A stretch of DNA of 64,000 nt from Anodontia alba (GCA_964016985.1 OZ024831.1:26331631-26395630), one strand, 5' to 3'. Shown: positions 32,610 to 42,965, numbered from the stretch's first letter. Numbers and translations are program-made. Notes: generated by a model not told the origin, from the letters alone.

Positions 32610-32900
32610 CCGCTGAATCTGATCAGATGGGAGCCGGGCACAGCATTTCAAAAAAGACTGCATGTGCGAACAACGGAGATTCTGATCGTGCTGAGCATTC
32701 GCACAGGCTGATCAGAGTCTTCGCTGCCGCTTGAAGACGATTTAGGTCATTGGCTACCCACAAAGTGCCACGAGAAGCCTCTGATCAGACTGCACAGATG
32801 CATGTTTTTGTCGGGCGCATTTGCCCAGTGCTCAGTGCCCTGAGAAGACTCATCAGACTGCGCGGATGCATGCCTTTGTCGGGCGCATACACAGTCTTGT
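32610..32900. repeat. Family H repeats, rearranged
   Basis: GGAGATTCTGATCGTGCTGA with CAGGCTGATCAGAGTCTTCG forms one diverged stem. Then a GATGCATG(T/C)(T/C)TTTGTCGGGCGCA segment appears twice (about 32798-32820 and 32863-32885), each after CAGACTGC, a local duplication. Confidence 0.65.
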
Positions 32901-32904
32901 CTAG

Positions 32905-33460
32905 GAAATGCTTGCATCTAAGTATTAGAAAACTCTAAACAGTAAAATGGTTATGTCGTAGTATATACTAAATGTTCAACATTCGTCAGCTAATTATGAC
33001 AAGACTGTCAAGTTGCTTTTTATCATAAAAGTCTTTAATCACGATGATGAAAGATTATATGCTATCTTTACAACACACAAAGTAATGACATTTTAATTTC
33101 AACTTCCCCTTTCACTTGATTAGCTGATTGTCTTAATCGCAAGGTTATGTAATACTGCAAACCGTGTATGAGCTACTGTTTAGTTTCGCTTTTAACGCCT
33201 ATCATATTTCGTTAAAAGGAGATCAAATGCATTCCATTTTAAATTGCACAAGAAACGACTTTATTTTCTCTGATTAGGTAGCTATAAAAAAATGGACACG
33301 AGATTAAAAGGCCAAGTTTAGATGTTACAAGAGGACTGAAACGTAGATAAGTGACAAGAATTTCGTCTAATCGATTACATGTGTATACTGTTGCTAGCTT
33401 TGAAATGTATCGGTATGCGCTCTAACAACGGCACAAATTGTACTTTCTACTGATTTGTGT
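32905..33460. other. Unassigned stretch
   Basis: No repeat family or gene recognised. Confidence 0.4.
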
Positions 33461-33464
33461 GAAG

Positions 33465-33707
33465 TTTTCTGTCTTATCAACTCATCATCGACCCGAAATA
33501 ACTGAAATACTGTTAAAGCGACGTCAATATGACGTCGTAGACGTTTGGATCACTAGCCCCAGGTATAATCGTGCTTGTACTCCACCATCGAAACTTACAG
33601 AATACATTCGACGTCGTAATGGTCTAATTTTAGAAAACTGTTCCATCTTTGAAGTCGGACATTGTCTGATTTTGCGGAAAGGGAAACCAATCGTAAATGA
33701 AAGATAA
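33465..33707 (+). CDS. Candidate coding exon, unknown protein
   Basis: A T-rich tract ending GTGTGAAG (to 33464) could be an acceptor. From there an 80-codon frame runs to TAA at 33705. It reads FSVLSTHHRPEITEILLKRR, then QYDVVDVWITSPRYNRACTP, then PSKLTEYIRRRNGLILENCS and IFEVGHCLILRKGKPIVNER. Composition is protein-like (mixed charge, no repeats) and it matches none of the repeat families in the window. It has no in-frame ATG near its start, so it would need an upstream exon. I cannot name a family, and a chance open frame is possible. Confidence 0.28.
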   Translation, partial: FSVLSTHHRPEITEILLKRRQYDVVDVWITSPRYNRACTPPSKLTEYIRRRNGLILENCSIFEVGHCLILRKGKPIVNER

Positions 33708-33792
33708 ATTAAACAAAGTAGATACTGACTAGACGCCCTTTACGAGCCGTCGCATCTGGGATTTTTACTGTTTCACAATGCATCTGTTATGG

Positions 33793-34072
33793 CATTACGA
33801 AATCACGCCTATTCAATTATACTGAAAATTTTACCACCTAAAAAAGGTAAATTTTCAGATAAAAAATTTGATATTTTTTCATATTTCTGCTCAAAACATA
33901 GATTGTGGGTACTTGTTAGAACCGCCTCGGCGAGGCGGTTCTAACGAGTATCAACAATCTATGTTTTTGAGCAGAAATAAGTAAAATAACGTATACCCCT
34001 GTAAACCCCAGTTTTACTATATAAAAGTGGGGTTTAAGGGGGTCAACATTATATAGGCATGTTTTCGTGATG
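33793..34072 (+). mobile_element. Family D MITE, copy 9
   Basis: Complete: CATTACGAAATCACGCCTAT to CATGTTTTCGTGATG, intact central stem with G at the tip. Confidence 0.93.
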
Positions 34073-34105
34073 GTCTGCATACCCGACATAGTTAAAGAGC
34101 CAACA

Positions 34106-34342
34106 CATTACGAAAAGATGCCTATTAAAAATTTTATCACCAAAAATGAAAATTTTCAGATAAAACAAATCTAATATTTTTCATTTCTGCTAAAAGCATC
34201 GATTGTGGTTCTAATGAGTACCCACAATCTATGTTTTTGAGCAAAAATAAGAAAAATAATGTATACCCCTGTAAACTCCAGTTTTACTATATAAAAGTGG
34301 GGTTTAAGGGGGTCAAAATTATATAGGTATGTTTACTTGATG
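34106..34342 (+). mobile_element. Family D MITE, copy 10, left stem arm deleted
   Basis: Only 33 bp after copy 9, same direction. CATTACGAAAAGATGCCTAT at the left. The centre goes from CATCGATTGTGG straight to TTCTAATGAGTACCCACAAT, so most of the left arm and the tip are gone. The right end is GTTTACTTGATG. Confidence 0.9.
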
Positions 34343-34410
34343 ATCCAAAAGCATCTATTAAAGAACCAACATCCAAAAGCATCTATTATTGTAAACTGAT
34401 TGCTATGAAA

Positions 34411-34756
34411 TACAGTCAGCCCTCCAACCGACACCCGATACAACGACAAAATTCATTACAACGATAATTTGACGGACACGAAACCTTCGCTCAAAAGATG
34501 ACAATTAACCAGATTTCATGTAAGAATAATGCATTTAATCATTCCAGAAACATATGATTCGATATATGTAAGAATCGCCTCAGTGATCCAAATTCTAACA
34601 TATCCAAATCACATGTTCTGTGAAGAATTACGAATAAAACAAACCATTTCTTATTTATCATTCTGTTACGTTTAAGGATACTTTACAGCAGCAAAATCGT
34701 TTTAACGGCAACATCTCTGGGGACAAATGCTGTCGTTGTAACGAGGGTTTACTGTA
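34411..34756 (+). mobile_element. Tigger/pogo-like element, distinct family
   Basis: TACAGTCAGCCCTCCAACCG at the left and TTGTAACGAGGGTTTACTGTA-type right end form terminal inverted repeats with TA on both sides. A diverged hairpin, AAGAATCGCCTCAGTGATCC, in the middle recalls the core of families B and D. No transposase. Confidence 0.82.
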
Positions 34757-34794
34757 TTACCATTGTCGTATAAATATTTCGAAGAAATCTTCTA

Positions 34795-35420
34795 AATAGA
34801 CATGTGTATAATCTCCTTATTAGACGTGTGTAATCTCATTATAAGACGTGTATAATCTCATTATTAGACATGTGTATAATCTCCTTATTAGTAATCTACA
34901 TATAGTGTATAATCTCATTATTAGACATATGAATAATTTCATTATTAGACATGTGAATAATCTCATTATTAGACATGTGTATAATCTCATTATTGAACAT
35001 GTTTGTTTGTTTGATTTGGGCTTAACGTCGCTTTCAACCTTTTTCAGTCATATCGCGACGGTGTCTGGATGTGGCAGGGAGCTCAATGCTCACTTTTAGA
35101 GTGCTGCCTCACTGAAATATCACGCCCCAGACACTTTGACATGATATTCCACCCAGTCACATTATACTGACACTGAGCTGACCAGTTCTAGCTCTACTTT
35201 CTTAATGCTGAGCGCCAAGCGAAAGAGCAGCTAGTACCATTTTTAAAGTCTTTGGTATGACCCGGCCGGGGATTATTGAACATGTGAATAATCTCATTCT
35301 TAGACCTGTATATAACATGTATAATCTCATTATTAGACGTGTATAATCTTCTTATTAGACATGTGTATAATCTCGTTATTAGACATGTGTAGTATCTCCT
35401 TATTAGACATGGCTGTATAT
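34795..35420. repeat. 24-bp tandem array, split by a retroposon
   Basis: Units of TATAATCTCATTATTAGACA plus 3-4 bases, about eight on the left (34795-35001) and about five on the right (35285-35415). The retroposon at 35002-35271 sits between them. Confidence 0.88.
35002..35271 (-). mobile_element. Short retroposon with 13-bp target-site duplication
   Basis: ATTATTGAACATG is repeated exactly at 34989-35001 and 35272-35284. On the minus strand the 270-bp body starts near CCCCGGCCGGGTCATACC and ends GACGTTAAGCCCAAATC followed by (AAAC)n, the layout of a target-primed SINE or a short LINE 3' end. I recognise the tail type as common in molluscan short retroposons, but do not name the family. Confidence 0.88.
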
Positions 35421-35623
35421 GTACTTGCCTTTAGTTGCATGCACAAAACGTTCAAAAGAAATCGCCTCACTGGTCGAGTGGTCCTGATATTGGCTTTCGG
35501 ATCATGCTACTATTCGAGCATATTTCGGAATCTTATATCCTGCATATATTTTGCACCTATCAGGCATGAATCCGCACATTGTTTGATATTTAGATTGCCT
35601 CCTAATGAGACGTTACAGCACAC

Positions 35624-35660
35624 AAAAAAAAAAAAACAAAAAAAAAAAAAAAAAAAAAAC
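35624..35660. repeat. Poly(A)-rich tract
   Basis: About 36 bases, nearly all A with a single C. Confidence 0.95.
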
Positions 35661-35959
35661 GTTTTGAGTGGGACAGTTTAAGATTTAACATAACCTACGA
35701 ATACCGCATTTACCCTATCAGATCATCATAAAGGCGACAGGATACATTAAAGAGTTTCGCCATTTTTACAACTTTCTGACTTCACGTTTGCTTTTTTTGC
35801 ACAAAGTGTTCATAATGTTTTCGGAAGGGAGTTACCTTCCTTAAGTATATCTATTCACATTAGCTCCTTTATTACATTTTACATAAAACATGATAGCAAA
35901 TTTTACACCTTGTACATTATTTTCATTTTAGTTACGTCCAAACATTATATTGGCCGCGC

Positions 35960-36072
35960 CATGCGAAAACGTGTTTTCGGGAATATGCGGGCAGCGAAGG
36001 CCCAGACCAGCCTGCGCATCCGCGCAGTCTGATCAGGGCCTTCGCTGTCCGCTTACAGAATCATTGCATACT
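35960..36072. repeat. Family H2 half repeat
   Basis: GCGGGCAGCGAAGGCCCAGA and CCAGCCTGCGCA face TGCGCAGTCTGATCAGGGCC and TTCGCTGTCCGC. The second half of H2 is missing. Confidence 0.8.
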
Positions 36073-36202
36073 AAAGAATGCATGAATGGAGAGCAACTTT
36101 GCGCATGCAAAGGATAATCTGAATTTCCTCATTTTACGTGTGTTCGAAGGCACTTTTTCGCTTAATACGCGGCTCATATGTAGAAATAAAGAATTCTTTG
36201 AC

Positions 36203-36206
<4 letters not shown>

Positions 36207-36278
<72 letters not shown>
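36207..36278. repeat. (CA)n microsatellite
   Basis: About 36 CA units. The four open frames over it are poly-HT or poly-VC artefacts. Confidence 0.98.
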
Positions 36279-36279
<1 letters not shown>

Positions 36280-36756
36280 AAACCGAATCCGCGGCTTTGA
36301 GCAATCTTCGTATCGCATCTACTGCATTTCTTAGGTATTGCCGAGGCCTTGCTCGCTTGTCTCAGTGAAATCCCTCGAAGTCTCAGAGGTGGTGATTCAC
36401 CTGAGCTTTTCATCTTATAATTTGCCAATGAGCTGCAATTTGTTAGTCGTAGGAGTCAACAATAATACCAGTGTAAGACAAATATTTCATTTTATGAGAG
36501 ATTTAATACAGCGATTGTAAGTTATTTTATGTTCAATTATAGACCGTCTAAAGGAATGACTGTCTTTTCCTTTGAACTGCAAAACTACTCTTATTATTAA
36601 CTTTCGTAATACATAATTATATACGTTCATAAGATAAAAATCATTTTGGTCTTTAATTTTGCAAAATATCTAGGCTGTTATAGCATACCGCTATGGGCTA
36701 ATCCAACAGATGACAGATTGATACTATTTTTATTTATCTATTATCTTTTCTCTTTT

Positions 36757-37210
36757 TTTTTCAGAAAATAGGCTTTAACATTTCATGCAAATTGTCTCCT
36801 GAGGAGAAATTTGCTGCATGAAATGTCAAAGCCTATTTTCTGAAAAATAAAAAAATAAAAAAATAAAATAAAATAACGAAAATCATCCCGAAAACATGCC
36901 TATATTATTTGACCCCCTTAAACCCCACTTTTATATAGTAAAACTGGGGTTTACAGGGGTATACACTATTTTTCTTATTTCTGTTCAAAAACATAGATTG
37001 TGGGTACTTGTTAGAACCGCCTCGTTGAGGCGGTTCTAACGAGTACCCACAATCTATGTTTTGAGCAGAAATACAAAAAATATCAGTTTTTTTTTTATCT
37101 GAAAAGTTTCAGTTTTTGGAGGTGAAATTTTCTATATATTTGAATAGGCGTGTTTTCGTTATGATTTTAAAGTGTCGTCTGCTGAAATTTTACCGAGCAT
37201 GCTAAGCGTT
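36757..37210. repeat. Family J element, copy 3, split by family D
   Basis: TTTTCAGAAAATAGGCTTTA, CATTTCATGCA and AATTGTCTCC pair with the complement arm TTTGCTGCATGAAATGTCAA and GCCTATTTTCTGAAAA. After the inserted family D copy (36884-37163) the family J end resumes at AAGTGTCGTCTGCTGAAATT. Confidence 0.82.
36884..37163 (-). mobile_element. Family D MITE, copy 11, nested in family J
   Basis: Complete, CATCCCGAAAACATGCCTAT to GTGTTTTCGTTATG. It lies inside the family J element, so it is the younger insertion. Confidence 0.93.
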
Positions 37211-37214
37211 AAAA

Positions 37215-38090
37215 GCCACTGAATAACATTGCTTATAGCGAGATTTATTAATCATTGAAATACCCACTAAACAGTGTGGATTCAAAAACCACAGATATTG
37301 ATTTAAAATCTAAATATATACCATGCACATTCATCATAACTGTAGTAGGCGGTATCCAGGATGTCAATAAAAACTATACAACTTACCAATCATAAACTGC
37401 TCGTTTATCGGACTGTGACATAACTCAGGCTGACAACAGAGTTAGGCAATATATCCAACATGAAATAGGTATAACCCTCCACAATAATATGCAAAAGGCA
37501 TTGACACTGACCGAATAATTTAACAATTCGTTCCGCTGAAATTTTGATTCCGATAGTTATCAGGAATTTAACAATTACGAAGTTTAGTTACAGAATATGA
37601 AATTTGAATAAAGAATGATAATTAACCAAAATATGTATTTTAAACACAAAAACGTTTCTGCCACAAACGAGTGCACTTATTCAAGTTTGGAGTAGTTCCA
37701 TACAACACCTCATACAATATTCACGCCGTAACTCTCATAAAAATTCATAGGTTGCTCTTGAGAATAAGGATAGGGTAAATGTAACTATACTGGCGTCAGT
37801 TTGACGTATTGGCTGCAGCACGGAGCAGTGTTATCTTTAATATACCATTAATTTGACATTTAAGAGACAGCAACAAGCAAATCGAAGATCACGTGACCCG
37901 ACATGACCCAGATGACCCAATCAGCGTTAAACATTAATACCATATAAACAAGATAGTGAAATGAATTATAATTTGCGACGATAATAAAGAATGTCTGACA
38001 CCAATCAAGATGATCAGTGTCTCAGACTGATGCTGATGCTGCTGCTCGATATCATCACTGCATCTCATGTTAAGGGCATGCCATCACGAG
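37215..38090. other. Unassigned stretch
   Basis: AT-rich, no gene or repeat recognised. A short (GCTGAT)-like run lies near 38028-38048. Confidence 0.45.
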
Positions 38091-38091
38091 A

Positions 38092-38351
38092 ACATACCTG
38101 TATAATTTTGACCCCCTTAAGCCCCACCTTTATGTAATAAAACTGGGGTTGACAGGGGTATACATTATTTTTACTTATATCTGCTAAAAAACATAGATAG
38201 TGGGTACCCGTTAGAACCGCCACGCCGAGGCGGTTCTAACGAGTACCAACAATCTATGTTTTGAGCAGAAATATTAAAAATATCAGAATTTTTATCTGAA
38301 AATTTGGTGGAAAATTTTACAGTATATTTGAATAGGCATGCTTTCGTAATG
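38092..38351 (-). mobile_element. Family D MITE, copy 12
   Basis: CATCACGAGAACATACCTGT to GGCATGCTTTCGTAATG. Central stem CCGCCACG-C-CGAGGCGG, with one mismatch in the left arm. Confidence 0.92.
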
Positions 38352-38354
38352 TTA

Positions 38355-38455
38355 ATGAATGGATCAGTAAGACAGGGCCAGTGATTGGATCAGTAAGACA
38401 GGCCCAGTGGCTAGGTCAGTTAGACAGATGAAGTGGCTGTGTCTGTTAGGCCCAT
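38355..38455. repeat. Short degenerate tandem repeat
   Basis: A unit of about 27-29 bp around GGATCAGTAAGACAGGGCCA recurs about three and a half times with growing divergence. Confidence 0.65.
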
Positions 38456-38794
38456 TTACTCCACAATACGGTGAAAACAGTTCCACTAATTTCACATATT
38501 AATCGACTAAGTAATTATTGTTCTAATATGTGCCAAAACAGCCTGCATCATACCACTGCAATATTTGGCGTGATTTCTATACGATTTTGGCACGGGCTTT
38601 ATTCGAGGACAAAATTGAAAAGTACAAGGATTTAGGGCATAAAAACCAAGGGATTCGGGAAAGCCAATATTTTACTGTATAATTCCTGCCTACATACAAA
38701 GAAAAAAATGCAAATGAAGATGGCGTCGATTATCGACTTTCAACACATTAAAAGCTGAAAACAGAACGTTGATTAATAAAATGTTATGAAATGA

Positions 38795-38985
38795 ATGTTT
38801 TCATATTGGCCCTGTTACAGGTCCTCGGCCAGTCGCACTGGCCTTCAAATGGCTGTATTGGTCCTCGGCTTCGCCTCGGGCCAATACGACTGACCTCGGA
38901 CCTGCGATAGGGCCAGTATGAAAACATCTATTTAATAACATTATATTCTAAAGAATAAAGCCGGAAGGTTGAGCTAACTGGCATC
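38795..38985. mobile_element. Family P foldback element, copy 1
   Basis: ATGTTTTCATATTGGCCCTG and its complement bound a palindrome at 38795-38927 that contains GTCCTCGGCCAGTCGCACTG. Similarity to the second copy (40749) continues past the right end through AACATTATATTCTAAAGAAT to GAGCTAACTGGCATCAT. Confidence 0.85.
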
Positions 38986-39070
38986 ATGATCTACCGTACT
39001 GGAACAAACTATTTGAACACCTTACCTACTTGCCATATTTGTCCCTTGTTAATGCGCGGAAGGATGAGTG

Positions 39071-39138
39071 GCAAACAGTGTAAACCCTGATCAGACGCCG
39101 CATTCTGCGGCGTCTGATCTTGGTCTACACTGTTTGCT
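39071..39138. repeat. Family I hairpin, copy 5, intact
   Basis: GCAAACAGTGTAAACCCTGA, TCAGACGCCGCA, then TGCGGCGTCTGA and TCTTGGTCTACACTGTTTGC. Best example of the family here. Confidence 0.88.
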
Positions 39139-39144
39139 CAGGCC

Positions 39145-39820
39145 TGTCTGTTCGAATACCTAGGATGGTATGGTATCCGCCACCAGCATTTTGTGATGTA
39201 GAACATGACCAAAGGAATATGCCAGTCAAGTTTCAGCAGAATTGTTTGGACAGTTTTACGTAAGATAGATCATTTTTAGAAGGTGGCATAGAATGTATCT
39301 GAAACGAACGCTCTTGACAAATTATGAAAGCTGACACGACTATGGTCAAAATCAATCAAAAGAAAGTTACGGTTACAATATTTAAAACGTGTTATCAAAG
39401 GGCAGTCATTCTGAATAATTAATGAGGTTCTGCACGTTTCAAAATATTATTTATTCCGATAACGAAGGGTGCGGTTTTCAAGCAAAGTCATATATATCAA
39501 GAGGAAGCTACATACGCAAATACAGAGGTAATATTTTAATGCAAATATTATGTAATGTAGGTGGTGCATATTTAATTAAGATTTTATAACGTCATTAATC
39601 CTCATTCAAGAATCAAAATGGCGATTCCCTTATAACATCTGCAAACTTTCTTATTTGTCATCCGATTGTCATCCGATGTTGATCAGCTTTGTATCAAAAT
39701 ATATGGTTTGTCAAATTTCATTTTCAAATATTTTCTTTGTCAACCATAATTTTCCCGTCCTGTTACAACATACAAAGTACAGTATATGTAAATAATAGAA
39801 ATTTAAAATCTATTTCAGTT
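39145..39820. other. Unassigned stretch
   Basis: No supported feature. Confidence 0.4.
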
Positions 39821-39832
39821 GCCATTGTGTTT

Positions 39833-40133
39833 GTTTTGAGGTTTTACGGCCCAGTCAACCCAATGGGGTCATGTCGAGCGCGGTCAGTTTACCTAACCAC
39901 ACGTGTACTGGGCAGGCTTAGTCCTCTAAGCCGTTAACCAGTATTGTGCACATTCTTTCGCCAGAAACTGACAACTGTCCTTCTTGAATCAGCGGAAGGG
40001 AGAGAATGACCGTAGAAAATATTTCATGATCAATCTCCACGAAAGAATGTTGCCCACCTCGGCGGGGGTTGAACCCGCGACCTCCTGGGCTCCAGTCGGA
40101 CGGCGCATCCAACTGAGTCACCGAGGCCGGCAA
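39833..40133 (-). mobile_element. tRNA-derived SINE (family L), copy 2
   Basis: Near-identical to the copy at 9987-10294 but on the minus strand. A box at 40109-40120 and B box at 40067-40076, body, and a tail CAAAACAAA. CCATTGTGTTT occurs exactly at 39822-39832 and 40134-40144, an 11-bp target-site duplication. Open frames over it on both strands are shadows. Confidence 0.93.
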
Positions 40134-40454
40134 CCATTGTGTTTACCTAGCAGAGTCGTTGCCATGAATTAAAAATTTGTTGGTGAATTATCAAAGCTTC
40201 ACTAAAATGGCTCGAACGGTTAGTTACCATAAAGTTAGTGGTTTTTTTGTGTGTTTTTTTCTGAGAGAACATTGCAGCTTAACTAATCCCAAGTTTCATG
40301 TAACTCGACTCAGTATAGTAGGAGATGTTTGTCACAGCAACCATACACCTGAATTAGTTAAAACAAGAACATAACTTTGTAGAGAACAGCAGAATGACCA
40401 ACGCAGCCATATTGCAGTCAGATTAATGAAGCCTTTTAAGTTATGTTTTCACAG

Positions 40455-40706
40455 AGAACCAGCGAAGAAGTATATTTTGTTAACAATTATTCAGATCGCT
40501 TAAGTATTTCTATCCAAAATGATCCAGTAGGCTCATTTCAGTTGTACCACTCACCGTATGTTTACGTTTGTAAACGTCATATGTCAGTTAGAGCATTTAT
40601 GGATACCATATTTACCCAACATAGGCGGACAGACATATTTATTCAATCAGAGTGCACCAGCAAGGACAGAAAACACCATTACATAGACTGGATGACTACA
40701 AGCTGA
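40455..40706 (+). CDS. Candidate 3'-terminal coding exon, unknown protein
   Basis: TTATGTTTTCACAG ending at 40454 is a plausible acceptor. From there 83 codons run to TGA at 40704 in phase 0, reading RTSEEVYFVNNYSDRLSISI, then QNDPVGSFQLYHSPYVYVCK, then RHMSVRAFMDTIFTQHRRTD and IFIQSECTSKDRKHHYIDW. It has mixed composition and is not part of any repeat family in the window. The frame also has an ATG at 40443, so a single-exon reading is possible. Function unknown, and chance is not excluded. Confidence 0.27.
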   Translation, partial: RTSEEVYFVNNYSDRLSISIQNDPVGSFQLYHSPYVYVCKRHMSVRAFMDTIFTQHRRTDIFIQSECTSKDRKHHYIDWMTTS

Positions 40707-40748
40707 AGCCGAACAAGTGAGAATGACATCTTTGACCAACTGGGCAGA

Positions 40749-40939
40749 ATGTTTTTATATTAGCCCTGTTACAGGTCCTCGGCCAGTCGCATTGGCCTTC
40801 AAATGGCTGTATTGGTCCTCGGCTTCGCCTAGGACCAATACGACTGACCTCGGACCTGTGACAGGGCCAGTTTGAAAACATCTATTTAATAACATTATAT
40901 TCTAAAGAATGAGGCCGAAAGGTGTGAGCTAACTGGCAT
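40749..40939. mobile_element. Family P foldback element, copy 2
   Basis: Matches 38795-38985 through the palindrome and the right flank up to GAGCTAACTGGCAT, where family D copy 13 begins. That element inserted at the family P right end. Confidence 0.85.
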
Positions 40940-41221
40940 CATCACGAAAACATATCTATATAATTTTGCCCCCTTAAACCCCACTTTAAATTAATAAAAC
41001 TGCTGTTTACAGGGGTATACATTATATTTCTTATTTCTGCTCAAAAACATAGATTGTAGGTACTCGTTAGAACCGCCTCGCCGAGGCGGTTCTACAAAGT
41101 ACCCACAATCTATGTTTTGAGCAGAAATACGAAAAATATCAGATTTTTTTTTTATCAGAAAATTTTCCTTTTTTGGTGGTAAAATTTTCAGTGTATTTGA
41201 ATAGACATGTTTTCGTAATGA
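40940..41221 (-). mobile_element. Family D MITE, copy 13
   Basis: CATCACGAAAACATATCTAT to GACATGTTTTCGTAATG, with both hairpins. The right arm has a small change (GGTTCTACAAAGTACC). Confidence 0.92.
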
Positions 41222-41282
41222 ATACTGATAATTATGATGAGAATACCATAATTCCAGATAAGACGTTCTTTCTCTGAACCGA

Positions 41283-41400
41283 AAAAATACTGATATTTTT
41301 TTTTTTATTTTTCCACGATAATATATGTTGTGGGTATCTACTAGAAGCGCCTCGATGAGGCGCTTCTAATAGATACCCACAACATATATTTCTTTATAAA
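41283..41400. mobile_element. Family M fragment with intact core hairpin
   Basis: ATATATGTTGTGGGTATC, TAGAAGCGCCTCG and the complement CGCTTCTAATAGATACCC and ACAACATATAT form the stem. TIRs are missing. A family K fragment (TTTTCAAGAGGGACTC and GGCTCCCTTGAAAA) follows to about 41458. Confidence 0.75.
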
Positions 41401-41572
41401 GTAGATCACTTTTCAAGAGGGACTCAAAACAATTTTGACAGCGTTGGCTCCCTTGAAAATGTATCCGTTATCCATAACCATTTCTACACAGTCTGTCTGT
41501 GGAACCTGTTGAAGTTCAAGTGACAAGACGGGATCCAGATCCGGATATTCGGAAGAGGACAGGAAAGCCAAG

Positions 41573-41981
41573 CACAGTAAAAGTCCACTATTAAGACCAT
41601 CTTTGAAATTGCCTAAAAATAATCTTATTAGCGGGCCGGTCTTAATATTGAATGTAAAAATAGCTCCAGATAAGTTTTTTTTTTTTCAATTTTTGTTTTT
41701 CAATTTTTTTTTTTTTCAATCAAAAAGTACTGATGTTTTTGTCTTATTTCTCCACAAAGATATACGTTGCAGTACTCATTAGAAGCGCCTCGCCGAGGCG
41801 CTTCTAATGAGTACCACAACATATATTTTCTTAGAGAAACAAGAAAAACATTACGCGGATACCCCCGCGTATCTGGAGCTATGTAGAGGAACAAGAAAAA
41901 CCCATTTGGGACTGGCTAAAGCTGGTCTTAATAGCGGAGCGGTCTTATTTCTGAGTGGTCTTAAAGAAGAATTTTACTGTA
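41573..41981. mobile_element. Family M Tigger-like MITE, complete
   Basis: CACAGTAAAAGTCCACTATT with AAGACCA at the left and GGTCTTAAAGAAGAATTTTA with CTGTA at the right are diverged inverted ends. The core is CAGTACTCATTAGAAGCGCC facing GGCGCTTCTAATGAGTAC. T runs lie left of the core. No coding capacity. Confidence 0.8.
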
Positions 41982-42002
41982 TATATACGCATCTGAAGTA
42001 GG

Positions 42003-42965
42003 CACAGTTAACTTGTCTCCTTAGTCATATATCTTGTTCAGTCTATAGCAGCAATATGGACGCAAAACTTGGTCTCTTAATTCATATATCTTGTTCAGCC
42101 TGTAGCAGTCATTTGAAAGCAAAACGTGGTCACTGCAGCCATATATCTGATAAGTCTGTAGGAGTCATTTTGTAGCTAAACGTTGTTTACCCAGTCCTAT
42201 ATTTTGTTCAATCTGTAGCAGTCATTTGAAAGTAACACTTTGTCCCTTCAACCATATATCTTCTTCAAGTCACGGTAGCAGTCACGTGAAAGCAAACCCT
42301 GGGGTTCTAGGACCATATCCTATACAATATGTAGGTGGCATTTCGAAACAAAACTGGTCTCTTCGGCCATATATCTTTTTCAAACTGTTAGCTTTTAAAG
42401 CAAAACTTGGTGTTGTCCTCCATATATATTGTTCAGTTTGTAGCAGTCATTCAAAAGCAAAAACTTGGTCTTTTCAGTCATATATCATATACGAGCTCTT
42501 CAACCATAAAGCTTGCCAGATCTGTAGGAGTCTTCTGGATGCAAAATGTGGTCCGTTCAGTCAAATATTGTGTTCAGTCTGTAGGAGTTATTTGAAAACG
42601 AAACTTGGGACTTTTCAGTTATATATCATATATGGGCTCCTCTGCTATAAGGCTTACCAAATGTATAGGAGTCGTTTGGAAGCAACACGTAGTCTTTTCA
42701 GTCATATGCTCAATCTGGAGGAGTTAGTGTGTTTTGAAAGCAAAACCTGGTCTGTCCTGACATATATCTTGCTCAGGCGGTAGATGACATTTGAAAGCAA
42801 AACGCGATCTCTTCAGCCAGGCATCCCCATAGCGCCTGCCTATACTACTTATCTTGCTCAATCTGTAGCACTCATTCGCAAGCAAAACTTGCACATCGTC
42901 AGCCATATATCTTGTTCCGTGTGTAGCAGCCATTTAAAAGCAACGCTTGGTCTCTTCTACAACGA
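42003..42965. repeat. 57-bp tandem array, about 17 diverged copies
   Basis: Consensus reads about AAACTTGGTCTCTTCAGTCA, then TATATCTTGTTCAGTCTGTA, then GCAGTCATTTGAAAGCA. GGTCTC at 42071 and GGTCAC at 42128 show the 57-bp step. The array is old (many substitutions). Because 57 is a multiple of three, it yields a 185-codon open frame at 42226-42783, the longest in the window, which is an artefact. Confidence 0.93.

Noticed and set aside
42226..42783. 185-codon open frame, longest in the window
   Set aside because: Lies wholly inside the 57-bp tandem array; the frame stays open because the unit is a multiple of three.
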